64,000 nt of DNA from Sinotaia quadrata. Its lineage: Eukaryota > Mollusca > Gastropoda > Architaenioglossa > Viviparidae. Location: assembly GCA_028829895.1 (NCBI GenBank), contig CM054177.1, positions 31,583,064-31,647,063 of the forward strand, given 5' to 3'. Within the stretch, counting starts at the first letter, position 1. Every line of letters begins with the position of its first letter. Made by a program: the position numbers and the translations under genes. The notes under the pieces are model-generated. The model was not told where the DNA came from. It did no database searches and saw only the letters and a program-made list of their open reading frames with translations. Below, one piece after another: positions 1 through 11,756 of the stretch.

Positions 1-112
1 CTTTTTTCATCAACACTTTAAAACCTTTCTTCTCTCGTAACCTGCTTGGGCGTCTTTTGTCATCAACACTTCAAAACCTTACTTCTCTCGTAACCTAATT
101 AGGCGTCTTTTC
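1..112. repeat. Minisatellite, about 53-bp unit, about 2 copies
   Basis: Two tandem copies share CATCAACACTT and CTCTCGTAACCT about 53 bp apart. The array is cut by the window edge, so its true size is unknown. It is non-coding. Confidence 0.8.
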
Positions 113-617
113 CCGTCATGTGAGACGAGTGTCTGCCTGGCTTCCCTGAAGAAAATGTCTTTCCCTGGACAAGATTTAGCCTGGCCAATTTCTGAAGCTG
201 TACTCTGGATTTGGGGGATAGGGGTGGGGGTAGTGGCCTCTGACAGAAATTTTGACAAATTCCCGAGCAGTGCTGGCTAAGTTGACATGATTTTTGAGAA
301 CTGAGAGCATGGTTTTGGTCAACTCTAAAAATTGCACCACATGATACATTTAAAATCTCTGAACATTTTTTCTCTCTGGCGAATTTCCATTTCTTGTTCA
401 GTAGTAGATGTGCGTCAATTTCATTTGAACTGGAATAACACTGAATCAGAACTTTGGTACTCTTTTTATACAACTAAAAAGTGTATTTTCTCATGTTACA
501 TTATGTGCAGGAACGTACAAAATTGTTTGTATTGAAATTGAATTGCTTAACATTTCATATTTAACTATTTAATGAGAATATTGTTAGTGTGTGAGCATCA
601 TATTTTGTACACAAATG
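113..617. other. Unique AT-rich sequence, no gene seen
   Basis: Open frames here are short, have no recognisable motif and lie on both strands. I see no repeat, RNA gene or splice structure. Confidence 0.5.
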
Positions 618-697
618 TTTTGTGACTTCTTTGTGACTTCTTTGTGACTTCTTTGTGACTTCTTTGTGACTACTTTGTGACTTCTTTGTGACTACTT
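618..697. repeat. Minisatellite, 11-bp unit, about 7 copies
   Basis: TTTGTGACTTC is repeated head to tail, with two units reading TTTGTGACTAC. Confidence 0.9.
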
Positions 698-903
698 TTG
701 TAGAATTGTCACTGCTATTTGTACTTGTAAAAACCTATTTAGAAAGTCAACTGCACTCCACTTTATGTGTTAAATTTCAATTACTTTAGTTTATTTTGTT
801 AAATAAATTCGTTATATTTTGTTAACACTTATGCTTTGCAATTAGTAAGGAAATTCGGGTATTACCTTGGCGGGTGGGTGCGAATATTTGCTTCATTTTA
901 AGT

Positions 904-976
904 CAGACACCTAGCACACCTAGCACACTTAGCACACCTAGCACACCTAGCATACCTAGCACACCTAGCATACCTG
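904..976. repeat. Minisatellite, 9-bp unit, about 8 copies
   Basis: ACACCTAGC is repeated with single-base variants (ACACTTAGC, ATACCTAGC). The 9-bp period keeps a minus-strand frame open through it, which gives a false small ORF. Confidence 0.92.
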
Positions 977-1003
977 AAGATGGTGTATAGGCCACAATCA
1001 GGT

Positions 1004-1085
1004 GGCAATGCATTATGCAGCTTAAAGGCGCATGCTTTGACATAGGGGTTTGATCCCGTAAACCTCGGTGCAGGTAATATTATTC
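1004..1085 (+). mobile_element. Degenerate tRNA-derived SINE-like fragment
   Basis: A tRNA-like stretch includes AAAGGCGCATGC and, about 20 bp on, a B-box-like GGGGTTTGATCCC, followed by CCTCGGTGCAGGTAAT. This layout is typical of tRNA-headed SINEs in invertebrates. The A box is poor and no target duplication is clear, so it is probably an old, inactive copy. Confidence 0.4.
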
Positions 1086-1224
1086 TTAATCTAAGTGGCA
1101 CTGACACATGACTTAAGATTTCTCATCCGTATTTATAAAGTCGTTTCCAGTTAGGATTATAGTTATTAATTAGGTGAATTATTGATTTATTAACCCTGCT
1201 CATCGTACTTTGAAAGAGGCCAGA

Positions 1225-1540
1225 GATATATTCCTCTCACAGATAGAAAAATGTGAGTGATGTGAGTGATTTATTTCTTTTCACAGGTAGAACAATAAAG
1301 TCAAGAGGTAACCTATGTTTTACAAAGCTAGGAAAATAGTAAAAAGGTTTGTAATATATTCCTTACACAGCTAGGAAAAGAAAATCAAGAGGTCCGTAAT
1401 AAATTCTTACACAGCAAGAAAAGAAAATCGTGAGGTAATTTCTATATTTTTTATAAACCAGAAAGTATTTTTTTTTCAATACAACTAAGAACATTAAGTA
1501 CATGCACACTACTTTCCATAGCTAAAAATAAAGTCAATAC
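1225..1540. repeat. Degenerate tandem repeat, about 55-bp unit
   Basis: Diverged copies share CACAGCTAGGAAAAG, AATCAAGAGGT and an A-rich spacer. It looks like an old minisatellite decaying into unique sequence. Confidence 0.5.
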
Positions 1541-1944
1541 ATTATCTTTCTTGCATAAGAGTAAATTCAAGTCGACGTAAAAAATTGTTTTTAAAGAAAA
1601 GAGTTGTGTAATTATTTCCTTTAACATCTATGAAATTAAAATGCATAAATAGGTCAAGATGTCTCTGCGAACGGAAGTCATAATGATTACGTGCCCTGTA
1701 ATAATAAATAAAGGTCGATATACACTTTAACTGTGAAAATATACGAATATACATAAATAAATATTTAAACATGATCAAAAATACATAGAATTCAAAAACA
1801 TCTTAAGCGCTATCTAGAAATATAAAGAGCCACTTTTGACCATCTAGAAATCTAGAAATATAAAGAGTTAATAAGCCTCTTTAATACTGTTGAGATGTAC
1901 ATTGACACAACATGTATTTGACATTCTCTTCACACTATTTGATA
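1541..1944. other. AT-rich sequence, no gene seen
   Basis: Only a short local duplication (TCTAGAAATATAAAGAG, near 1,816 and 1,849) stands out. No coding signal is visible. Confidence 0.45.
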
Positions 1945-2090
1945 CAATTTAATGAACAACGAAAAATGACATCTGAAACTTAGTATAATTTAATGAACAA
2001 CAAAAAACTACATCTGAAACTTGGTATAATTTAATGAACAACGAAACATTACATCTGAAACTTGGTATAATTTAATAAACAACGAAATAA
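1945..2090. repeat. Minisatellite, about 44-bp unit, about 3.3 copies
   Basis: Copies share TATAATTTAATGAACAAC and ACATCTGAAACTTGG at a period of about 44 bp. Confidence 0.85.
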
Positions 2091-2445
2091 CATAAAATCG
2101 TGCATTTCTTTCAACATTAATGAAATGATATGAATGATTGCACCAGTTCTGGTAACCGAAGAGAAATAAATTCATTACAATTTCATGACAACCGGTGACA
2201 AAAGACAGGTGAGTATTGGCACACACGAATAATGACAGCTAAATACCTGCAATGTCTCAAATTACGATCAAGAAATGACAAATCTCTCGCAATACTTTCA
2301 AGTATTTCAGGAATAAAATTATTAAATAAGTCAAACAGATATAAACAGCTCTCATTGTCCTAAGTCAATATTGAAAGATTACTAACAAAGTTTTCGCAAT
2401 GACAAGTGGCTGCCAATATTTCTTAAAGTTACAGTGTAAAATTAA

Positions 2446-2715
2446 CAAGTGAAGTTCGTGAATTACCATGAGATACTTTGTAAAAGTCACAAGTGAAATT
2501 CGTGAATTGACTTGAGATACTTTGTAAAAATCACAAAGTGAAATTCGTGAATTGACTTGAGATACTTTGTAAAAATCACAAAGTGAAATTCGTGAATTAC
2601 CATGAGATACTTTGTAAAAGTCACAAAGTGAAATTCGTGAATTGACTTGAGATACTTTGTAAAAGTCACAAGTGAAATTCGTGAATTGACTTGAGATACT
2701 TTGTAAAAATCAAGG
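2446..2715. repeat. Minisatellite, about 45-bp unit, about 6 copies
   Basis: Units contain GTGAAATTCGTGAATT and GAGATACTTTGTAAAA. Units alternate between GACTTGAG and ACCATGAG versions. Diverged remnants (CTTCAAGTTAC, CTTCCAGTTACC) continue to about 2,880, so the array has an eroded right flank. The near-45-bp period keeps a false minus-strand frame open. Confidence 0.92.
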
Positions 2716-2945
2716 GCAAAATTCGTGCAGTGCTTCAAGTTACTTAACTTCGTGCAAAACCTCAAGTTACCAAGTAAAGATTACTAGCAAGCTTCATGCA
2801 TTGCTTCCAGTTACCATAGAAACATCATTAGGAAACTTCTTGATTTTGCTTCCATTTACCATAGAAATGTTACTACCAAAACTTGCCCTGCTCTTACAAT
2901 CGTGACGCAAACACAAACGGAATGATTTTAAAAGATTTCTTCAAA

Positions 2946-3487
2946 GTGCCCGTGTCCTTCAAATAGCGCATCAAGCAGTGGTTTTGTTCACGTCCTTCAA
3001 ATAGCGCATCAAGCAGTGGTTTTGTTCACGTCCTTCAAATAGCGCATCAAGCAGTGGTTTTGTTCACGTCCTTCAAATAGCGCATCAAGCAGTGGTTTTG
3101 TTCACGTCCTTCAAATAGCGCATCAAGCAGTGGTTTTGTTCACGTCCTTCAAATAGCGCATCAAGCAGTGTTTTTGTTCACATCCTTCAAATAGCGCATC
3201 AAGCAGTGGTTTTAGTTCACGTCCTTCAAATAGCGCATCAAGCAGTGTTTTTGTTCACATCCTTCAAATAGCGCATCAAGCAGTGGTTTTAGTTCACATC
3301 CTTCAAATAGCGCATCAAGCAGTGTTTTTGTTCACATCCTTCAAATAGCGCATCAAGCAGTGGTTTTAGTTCACGTCCTTCAAATAGCGCATCAAGCAGT
3401 GTTTTTTGTTCACGTCCTTCGAATAGCGTATCAAGCGGTGTTTTTTGTTCACATCCTTCGAATAGCACATTAAACAGTGTTTTTGTT
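2946..3487. repeat. Minisatellite, 38-bp unit, about 14 copies, with a dimeric higher-order pattern
   Basis: Each unit contains TCCTTCAAATAGCGCATCAA followed by GCAGTG. The first six or so units read GTGGTTTTGTTCAC. From about 3,160 two variants alternate (GTGTTTTTGTTCACAT and GTGGTTTTAGTTCAC), so a dimer of about 77 bp was amplified later. The last units are degraded (AATAGCACATTAAACAG). Confidence 0.95.
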
Positions 3488-3549
3488 CGTATCTTTCTTC
3501 ATCAATAACTTCAAAGCAGTTACCTTCCAAAAGCAACGTTATATTTACG

Positions 3550-3800
3550 TTTATGACGTAGGTTAATTACACAAATCATATACATATTATAATTTAACTG
3601 GACACACTTTATGATGTAGGTTAATTACACAAATCATATACAAGTGATAATATGATATTATAATTTAATTGGACACAGTTTACGATGTAGGTTAATTACA
3701 CAAATCATATACATTTTATAATTTAACTGGACACAGTTTATGATGTAGTTTAATTACACAAATCATATACATATTGTAATTTTACTGGACACAGTTTAAA
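3550..3800. repeat. Minisatellite, about 58-bp unit, about 4 copies
   Basis: Copies share GATGTAGGTTAATTACACAA and ACTGGACACAGTTTA. The second copy has a short insertion (GTGATAATATGA). Confidence 0.9.
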
Positions 3801-4693
3801 TCTAAACGGTCTTGTCAAAGTTTTGAAGTTTTTCTTCATCAAAGGAAAGTGTTGATATAAATAATATATTTTTGTCCTAAATTATACTAATTAACATCTG
3901 TCTATTGATAGTGGACATTCACGTATATTGTAGCAACGCTAGCTATTTTTAGCAGAGTGCTATAGAAATGGAGATATATTTATTTAATCGTTGTGCTAAC
4001 TCAAAAGTCTCTACTTCTCTTCTTTAAAATGTCTCTTATTGGATTTAAATACATATCGCATTTATTACTAATTCTAAACTTGAAAATTTATTTAATTATT
4101 TATAGTGATGTGTTTTTTATCTGAGAAGAAAAACTTCTTGCCAATTGTGGCAGCGTGATTTGTATCACTCTCGTGTAGTCATGTCTAAAAATAGATTTAC
4201 TTGAACAACTTTTTTAAAATGTGGGAAGAGCAGTCATATCTAGAAATAGATTAACTTGAGCAATTTTTTTAAAATGTGGGGAATTACTAGAGAGAGATAG
4301 ACTGAAGAAATATTTTTTATTTTGTTTGTGAACGCAGACAAGTAAATAATAATCAAGCCCAATTATTTATATTACATAGGACAATACACTATGTTATGTC
4401 GAGCTCTGTTTACTTCTATAAAACTTGTGCTTAGTTCTATAAAACTGATGAAAAACTTATGTTTAGTTCTATAAAACTTATGTTTAGTTCTATATAAAAC
4501 TGACGAAAAACTTGTGTTTAGTAATTGAAAAGCAGCATCGTAACTAATAAATGATAATAAGCGGCAAGAACTCTTTTCTCTCTAAATTATAATAAATATT
4601 AAGGTTATCTAACACGTCATTCACAAACGAAAATTAACAGTGATCAGTTAAAATAGCCAATTATCTGATGTAAAAATGGTCATGATATTGATA
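3801..4693. other. AT-rich sequence with two small duplications, no gene seen
   Basis: About 51 bp is duplicated near 4,178-4,281 (shared TTTTTTAAAATGTGGG). A short TTAGTTCTATAAAACT motif recurs at 4,430-4,520. Nothing codes for protein. Confidence 0.5.
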
Positions 4694-5005
4694 GTTTTTG
4701 TGTACAACACTCCATTTTCTTATTGACCATATTCTAGTTTTTGTGTACAACACTCCATTTTCTTATTGACCATATTCTAGTGTTTGTGTACAACACTCCA
4801 TTTTCTTATTGACCATATTCTAGTGTTTGTGTACAACACTCCATTTTCTTATTGACCATATTCTAGTGTTTGTGTACAACACTCCATTTTCTTATTGACC
4901 ATATCCTAGTGTTTGTGTACAACACTCCATTTTCTTATTGACCATATCCTAGTGTTTGTGTACAACACTCCATTTTCTTATTGACCATATCTTAGTGTTT
5001 ATCTA
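4694..5005. repeat. Minisatellite, 43-bp unit, about 7 copies
   Basis: Units contain TTTGTGTACAACACTCC and TTCTTATTGACCATATTC and are nearly identical, which suggests recent homogenisation. Confidence 0.95.
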
Positions 5006-5189
5006 CAACAGTTCTTTCTCTATATTATTTTGGCATATTTGGTGGATAAAAAGGGGGATTATCAAATTATTGACAGATGACAGCTGTCATTGAAAAAGTT
5101 CATTCACTTATTCATGTGCATTGACACCAAGCATATAACGCAGTTCACTCGCAAAGAGATGACAACTATCAACACTCTTATATCACTTC

Positions 5190-5330
5190 ATTTCCAACTT
5201 GCTGAGAAATGTCAGTAGTCATCTAACACGCCTCATTTTTCAACTTGACGACAAATGACAGTAATCATCTAATACAGGTTTCATTTTTCAACTTGACGAC
5301 AAATGACAGCGGTCATCTAACACAGTTCCT
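5190..5330. repeat. Short tandem repeat, about 50-bp unit, about 2.6 copies
   Basis: Copies share TTTTTCAACTTGACGACAAA and ATCTAACAC. Confidence 0.75.
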
Positions 5331-5648
5331 TCTCTAGCGAATGGTTCGTGGCGTGTCGCTGGTGAGTCACCACCAAATGAAAACCGTTAGGTTAAGTGGG
5401 TGGAAAGGTTTCTTTCAGGCGACACAAAGGCGAACTAAATAAAAATCACCTTCATGGTCAGTGCGCGGTCAAGCGCACAGACGAGTGCAATTCTCCTGGA
5501 CTATCCGATTGAGCCGAGACTTTTCATTATGAGGACAACGATCAACTCTGTACTCGGTTTTCTTCTTCCATATGCACTCTTGAGAGCGAAAGTGCGTGCG
5601 TATTACTATATTTGAGAATATATTTGTACATAGCAGTGCTTTATTAAA
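5331..5648. other. Slightly GC-richer unique sequence, no gene supported
   Basis: Contains a chance-looking GTGAGT...TTTCTTTCAG pair about 57 bp apart, but the flanking open frames are too short to defend as exons. Confidence 0.4.
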
Positions 5649-5890
5649 AAGTGAAGTGTGAAAACAGTTCTTCATAAGGCAATTTTTAGAGCCGCACTAA
5701 AATATTCCCAGTGAAGTGTGAAAACAGTTCTTTATAAGGCAATTTTTAGAGCCGCACTAAAATATTCCCAGTGAAGTGTGAAAACAGTTCTTCATAAGGC
5801 AATTTTTAGAGCCGCACTAAAATATTCCCAGTGAAGTGTGAAAACAGTTCTTGATAAAGGAATTCTGAGGGTCGCACTGAAATATGCCAT
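5649..5890. repeat. Minisatellite, 60-bp unit, 4 copies
   Basis: AGTGAAGTGTGAAAACAGTT starts each unit and TTTTTAGAGCCGCACTAAAA lies near its end. The last copy is diverged. Confidence 0.95.
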
Positions 5891-5934
5891 ATAGACCACT
5901 TCTTAAAGCTGATCTAAATCAATTAGTGAACTAT

Positions 5935-6830
5935 TTGAATAATTTGTTTTTCATAAAAGAAAAATCATGAGTGCTACAATGAAACGTCATATAATCAATG
6001 GAGTCTATTGTTCTATTTAGAATAAATAGTTTTTCTCTCAAGCCTGAATTTGTCAATGGATTATATAATGTAGGATTTTTAAAAACTGTTGCTTCATTAA
6101 AGCGTCACATTGTCAAGTAAAACATGTTTCTCTTTCTCAGAACAAAGATTGAGAGTTTCACTAAAACGTCATGTTTCCAAGAAATACAAGGGTCTTTTTT
6201 TTATCAAGAATAAATGCTGAAATAGTAAATTGCCAAAATTCCAAGTAATAAAAATATTTCTTTCTCAGAACGAATACTGAGTACTACATTAAAACTTGTT
6301 TAGATTAAGGGATTATAAATTAAATCAGCTTTATTTAGTACTAATACCGAGTACTACATTAAGACTTGTTTTAATTAAGGGATTATAAAATAAAGACTGC
6401 TTTATTTAGTACTAATATTTAGTACTATTAAAATATGTTTTAGTAATGGGTTAATCAATACAGACTTATTTATTTAGAACCAATAGTGAGTACTACATTA
6501 AAACATGTTTTAGTGAAGGGATTATAAAATATATACTGTTTGATTCAGAACAAATAATAAATGTTAAAGTTAAATTATCTATTGACAATGAACTATGCAA
6601 TACAGAGTTGTCTTTTCGGAAGAATACTGTCATATTTTAATATCACTTTGTCAAAAACTGTAGGATACAAAAAAGACTGTAAAAATACTGAGTGTCCCAT
6701 TCTAACACCACCTAGTCGGTGGATTGTAGAAATACATATTTTAGAACTAATACTGAATGTAGATTACAGAATAACTTACCTATGTTTCTAAAACTATATA
6801 CCCTTGATTAAGAGTTTGAACATATTACCC
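5935..6830. repeat. Old, strongly degenerate tandem repeat, about 66-bp period
   Basis: Variants of GAGTACTACATTAAAAC, GGGATTATAAAAT and TTTAGTACTAATA recur at roughly 60-70 bp for about 900 bp, clearest at 6,280-6,520. The units are badly diverged, which is expected of an array no longer being homogenised. Confidence 0.6.
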
Positions 6831-7440
6831 TACTTTCAGACAGAGCAAACCTAGTTGGAAAGAAATCGAGAACTCGAGTGACCAAACTCATTAAAAAGAC
6901 TCAAGTCATATTTAAAATGCAATGGACATCTTTCAAAATAAATAAATACTTTTGAGGAAACTAACATAGTGTGCTTCACTATTCAATCTTGTCAGCCAGT
7001 GTGGGCTAAATTTCTAGAGATACTTAATAATAATACCAACAACGGCCGCCGTTAACATTTAATAAAACGTATCACATGTATCTGCAGTAACATAAGGATA
7101 TCTTAATAATACAGACTTAATATGACTGTTACACTGTTCTCCCGTCGTAATAATAATAACTTATTATGATTTTAAAACTTTTCTCAATAATACAGACTCA
7201 GTATATCTGTTAAAATGTTCTTCTATCTTGAATACAGGCTTGATAAGACCATACAGTTATCAGTTTCAAGATCTCTCACTTTGTCCTTGGCTGATTCACG
7301 TATTCTCTGTGACCGTTGATTCACCCCTGCGTAGGATATTAAAAGAGTTTAATCTGCAGAGGCAGTTGAAGGCAGCAAAGAGCCGGAGGGTACTTATGCT
7401 GCGTGTGACAGTCATTTGTCACGTGGTCGGTCGCATTTAA
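6831..7440. other. AT-rich unique sequence, no gene seen
   Basis: Short duplicated words such as AATACAGACT recur, but there is no clear period, coding frame or RNA gene. Confidence 0.45.
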
Positions 7441-7672
7441 CATACAGTGAGAGAACGTAGTCAGTCGCCAGTGAGTGCTTTGAGATACAAGGGTGAGGGG
7501 GGAGCGCAGACACTCGCCAGCGAGTGCTGTTGAGATACAGTGATGGGGAACGTAGTCAGTAGCCAGCGAGTGCTGTTTGAGATACAGTGATGGAACGTAG
7601 TTGCCAGTGAGTGCTGTGAGAAGCAGTGAGGGAACATAGTCGCCAGCGAGTGCTGTGAGATAAGTGAGGAGC
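7441..7672. repeat. Minisatellite, about 47-bp unit, about 5 diverged copies
   Basis: GAACGTAGTCAG, CGCCAGCGAGTGCTG and GAGATACAGTGATGG recur with small indels. The array is GC-richer than its surroundings. A minus-strand frame crosses it but is only a product of the repeat. Confidence 0.85.
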
Positions 7673-7689
7673 ATAATCAGCATGCATAG

Positions 7690-7900
7690 TGTAATCATCA
7701 GCGTTACGTTTATTTCATTGAAGAATGTACGTGTACATGAATGTTTATTTGTATGTACGTCATATGTGTGCATGTTGGCATCATTGTATGCATGTATAGT
7801 TAATTACATATACATGCATGTTTGTTTGCATATGTGTATGCGTGTACATTTGTTTGTATATATTTATGCATGTATATTTGTATAGAGGTTTAGGTACTTA
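7690..7900. repeat. TG/CATG-rich simple sequence
   Basis: Alternating purine-pyrimidine words (TGCATGT, GTATGTA) with no exact unit. Non-coding. Confidence 0.6.
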
Positions 7901-8344
7901 TTTATGTGTTCTTAATACCGTGTGTATCTTGTTTAAAATGTATAATCTCACCTATTTTCAACCAAGTTATTTGAGAAATGTTTTGTTGCTTAAGACCCCA
8001 GAGCATAAGACCACCCTGCCACTTGCTGCTAATTAATAGAGGCATACATAGCAACTGTACTTAAGTATTATATATATTAATTTTCACGTTTTTCCCAACT
8101 TTGTTCAGGTCTGCACAACAATTTCGTTTCGGTTTATATGATGCTTATGAACATTTGCCATGAAAATACTTTTTTATTTAAAAAATAATAATTTACTGTA
8201 CTTAATTTAAATTTCTTTTATCATACCTCTTTTATTTGAGGGTTTTGTTGTTGTTGTTTTACATCAGTCAAAAAAGAATAAAAACAGGACTAAATACGTT
8301 TAGTCGGGTAATTGCAAACCAAAATAACTTTCTGAGGTCTAAAC
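7901..8344. other. AT-rich unique sequence, no gene seen
   Basis: No repeat, RNA or coding signal was recognised. Confidence 0.4.
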
Positions 8345-8547
8345 ATATATTTGTCTTCTAATGATTTCTCCTATCCTACTACAGTGATGGGCCGTGTGCT
8401 GGGCCTGAAGCTATATTTGTCTTCTAATGATTTCTCCTATCCTACTATATACAGTGATGGGCCGTGTGCTGGGCCTGAAGCTATATTTGTCTTCTAATGA
8501 TTTCTCCTGTCCTACTACAGTGATGGGCCGTGCGCTGGGTCTGAAGC
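8345..8547. repeat. Minisatellite, 66-70-bp unit, 3 copies
   Basis: Copies share TTTGTCTTCTAATGATTTCT and GTGATGGGCCGTG. The middle copy carries a 4-bp TA insertion. Confidence 0.93.
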
Positions 8548-8998
8548 TTGCATGCACATTGGCTTGGTCGGACATCATTGTTCCCCTGGGTTTACCTCAT
8601 TTCTAATTGCAATTCAAGTGACACCATTCTGAATACATCATTGTTCAATCGGGTTTACCCATTACCTCAGCATTCTTATATCTGTTTGATATTTCTGAAT
8701 ACGTGTAGTGCACAGTCCCTTGAACCTGTTTTTTGCCATGGTCAGTTATATGGCACCTTATCAAGGGTTCAACAGTCTTGCAATGTTAAAATTAAAATTA
8801 TTGATGGATCAGAGAAGGTAACAATAATGAATGGTAATGTTTAAATTTTAAAAAAATGGTTTACAAAGAAATATTTTCTATATAAGTACAATGGAAAGCT
8901 AGTATGATTCATATTTAATGAAATCCAATGAATCAAAAATTAAAATAAAAACACAGACGATAATTGATAACCTCAAATGACGAGCTTCTTTCTGGTCA
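8548..8998. other. Unique sequence, no gene supported
   Basis: A 98-codon plus-strand frame runs at 8,548-8,844 but has no domain I recognise, no splice context and a low-complexity composition. I do not call it a gene. Confidence 0.35.
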
Positions 8999-9285
8999 AT
9001 ATTTATTTGACTTCAGTTATTTTATCTTTATATCTTTGTCTTCTTCTCATTCTTTATATATTTATTTAACTTCAGTTATTTTATCTTTATATCTGTGTCT
9101 TCTTCTCATTCTTTATATATTTATTTAACTTCAGTTATTTTATCTTTATATCTGTGTCTTCTTCTCATTCTTTATATATTTATTTGACTTCAGTTGTCTT
9201 ATCTTTATATCTTTGTTTCTCTTTTTTTTATACATTTATTTGACTTGAGTTGTCTCTATCTTTGACTTCTTCTCTTTCTTTATAT
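8999..9285. repeat. Minisatellite, about 59-bp unit, about 4.8 copies
   Basis: Units share TTATTTAACTTCAGTTATTT and CTTCTTCTCATTCTTTATAT. The rightmost copies are decayed. Confidence 0.9.
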
Positions 9286-9289
9286 TATA

Positions 9290-10500
9290 TGTATTATAAA
9301 CAGCAATCAATACAAAAACAAGAATAAAATATCAAAACCACAGCCAATACAAAACAATAAATGAACAAGAACAAAATTAGAAGCAGCATAAAAATGAATA
9401 CAGAAATAAAACAGCACACAACTATTAATATCAATATAAAATAAAATAACACACAACTACTAGCATAAAAAATAAAACAGCACAGCAGTCAGTACCAAGT
9501 AAAATAAAAGTGCACAACAAAGAAGAACACAAAATAAATAAAAATAAGACAGCAAAAATCAACACGAAAACAAAAACACACATAAAAGAGCGTATCTAAG
9601 TCAACACAAAAACACACATAAAAGCATCACAACAATTGAACCAAAAAAAAATCAATAAAAAATATTACAATCCGTCACTATCAACACTAAAAGAAGAATA
9701 AATTATCATACAACAATCAATACCACACACAAAAAATAGCACAACCAAAATCAACAAAGTGACAAAATAACACACAATAAATGAGCGTATAAACAAAAAT
9801 AAAACAAAACATAAATAATTATGAGTACAAAACCAAAAATAAAACATCACAACAACAATAAACAATAAACCAAAACTAAAGCAACACAACAATCAACACC
9901 AAAAATAATAAACTAGCAACACAACAATCAACACCAAAAATAATAAACGAGCAACACAACAATCAACACCAAAAATAATAAACTAGCAACACAACAATCA
10001 ACACCAAAAATAATAAACGAGCAACACAACAATCAACACCAAAAATAATAAACTAGCAAACAACAATCAACACAAAAAATAAATAAATACATAAACACTT
10101 TCACAGAAACGAAAATGACCAACGAACACAAAAACAATAAGAAAACCGCTTAACGACTAATTCAAAAGCATAAATACAATAACGCCAACAACAATCAACA
10201 CAAAAGCAAAAAAGAAACAGCAGAAAGCGATGAGCAAATTAAAAAAATATAAAAACAGCACAACAAAAATCAACACAAAAACAAAAAAAAACAGAGCTCA
10301 GTAATATTCTTTATTAAAGCAAAACAAAACAGCATGTAATTATAACTGAAATAAAAATAAACAGAACAACAATTGTGGACAATAAAACAAGAATAGAATA
10401 GCCCACAACAGTGAATTCAGAAACAAAAATAAAACAATACAACACAAAATCAATGCCAACTCTACTGCAACACTACCTTAACGAAAACAATACAATAAAG
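9290..10500. repeat. Long A/C-rich degenerate repeat with a young 38-bp array inside
   Basis: The plus strand is strongly A-rich and G-poor for over 1.1 kb. Variants of AACAATCAACACCAAAAA recur throughout. At about 9,885-10,075 a 38-bp unit (ATAATAAAC, then T or G, then AGCAACACAA) is nearly perfect over five copies, with the T/G variant alternating. The young array appears nested in the remains of an older, related one. Confidence 0.8.
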
Positions 10501-11577
10501 AAATATATTACCAGTAGCTCAAGAAGAAAAAAATAAGCTTTATATTTCTATTTTCCTGTCAAGATGCAAATCACGTCCATTTAATCCCAGCCTTCAACTG
10601 GTCGTCAGGACTAATTCACGCAGAAAGGTACAACTGACAAAAAAAACCCAACGTATGCATCAACGCAAAAATGTGTAAATTGTGATCGACATTATCACAT
10701 CTTGGACCAGGCGGCAGCACTATACAGGTCTTAGGCCAAATCACAGGTCTTGGTTCAGTGATGAAATTTGTCTGGCTTGGTGTTTTCTGCATTGTCAGCA
10801 GACATAGAGATACTTGTTTTGTAAAGTTTATTGTGGTTGGTCAGTCTTAATCTACAGAACCAATCATATGATTAGATGCAACATCGGCTTCATTATTTCT
10901 GAAAATGGAGTGGGCACCTTATGATTGGTTTAGAAACAAAAAATTCACCGGATTAGTGTCAATGAACTTGTGACTGGAATATTATATTTATAACTGCATA
11001 AAATTTATTTTAATTATTATTTAAACTCTTTATGAACCATCCTACCAATGGCTTTTAAAATAATTACTCTCTCTCGCACACACACGTATAATTTTATTTT
11101 TTTTAATGTCTGTTTCTGTGAGCAATAGCTTTAGAGCCTTATTTGTTCTTTTTCTGACACTTGTGTGTCTTTGGATTGTGTCATCGTCTGACTGCTATTT
11201 GATTCAAGAGACTGTGTCATTGTGACTGACTCTTTGATTCTTTGCATTGTGTCATTTTCTGACAATTAGATTCTTTGGATTGTGTCATTTTCTGACTGCC
11301 TGCTTAATTAGATGAAGATTTTATAAGAAAAAAGTGATACATTGAATGATTTTAAGGTTCCTGATTATTTTGAAATGAAATATTTGTCTGAAAGTTTCTT
11401 ACTGAGTACTTGAGTTTTGCTGAAAGATTCTTGTAATCCAGGCAGAAAGAATTCATTTGATTGATAATAATATTGAGTGTGAAATGTGGCACCTTTTCTA
11501 ATCCTTGAACATAATACAATTATATAGTTTTTTGCCATTAATTTGCTTTTCGGCTGGATGATTTCTTGGCTTTGTTG
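10501..11577. other. Unique sequence with one weak repeat, no gene seen
   Basis: At about 11,165-11,305 TTGGATTGTGTCATTTTCTG recurs roughly three times. A short AC-type microsatellite lies near 11,075. No coding region was recognised. Confidence 0.45.
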
Positions 11578-11756
11578 TGAGCTGAAGTGTTGCTGAACAA
11601 TGTTCTCTAGATATCGGAGAACATTTACTAGCGTGAGCTGAAGTGTTGCTGAACAATGTTATCTAGATATTGGAGAACATTTACTAGCGTGAGCTGAAGT
11701 GTTGCTTAACAATGTTCTCTAGATATTGGAGAACATTTACTAGCGTGAGCTGAAAT
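11578..11756. repeat. Minisatellite, 56-bp unit, about 3.2 copies, with an inverted repeat in each unit
   Basis: Units share CTGAAGTGTTGCTGAACAAT and ACATTTACTAGCGTGAG. Each contains GTTCTC and GAGAAC 9 bp apart, so every unit can form a 6-bp stem. Confidence 0.92.

Noticed and set aside
5342..5440. A tiny exon-intron-exon (ATG...GTGAGT...TTTCTTTCAG)
   Set aside because: The implied intron is about 57 bp and the following exon frame stops within a few codons. Probably chance.
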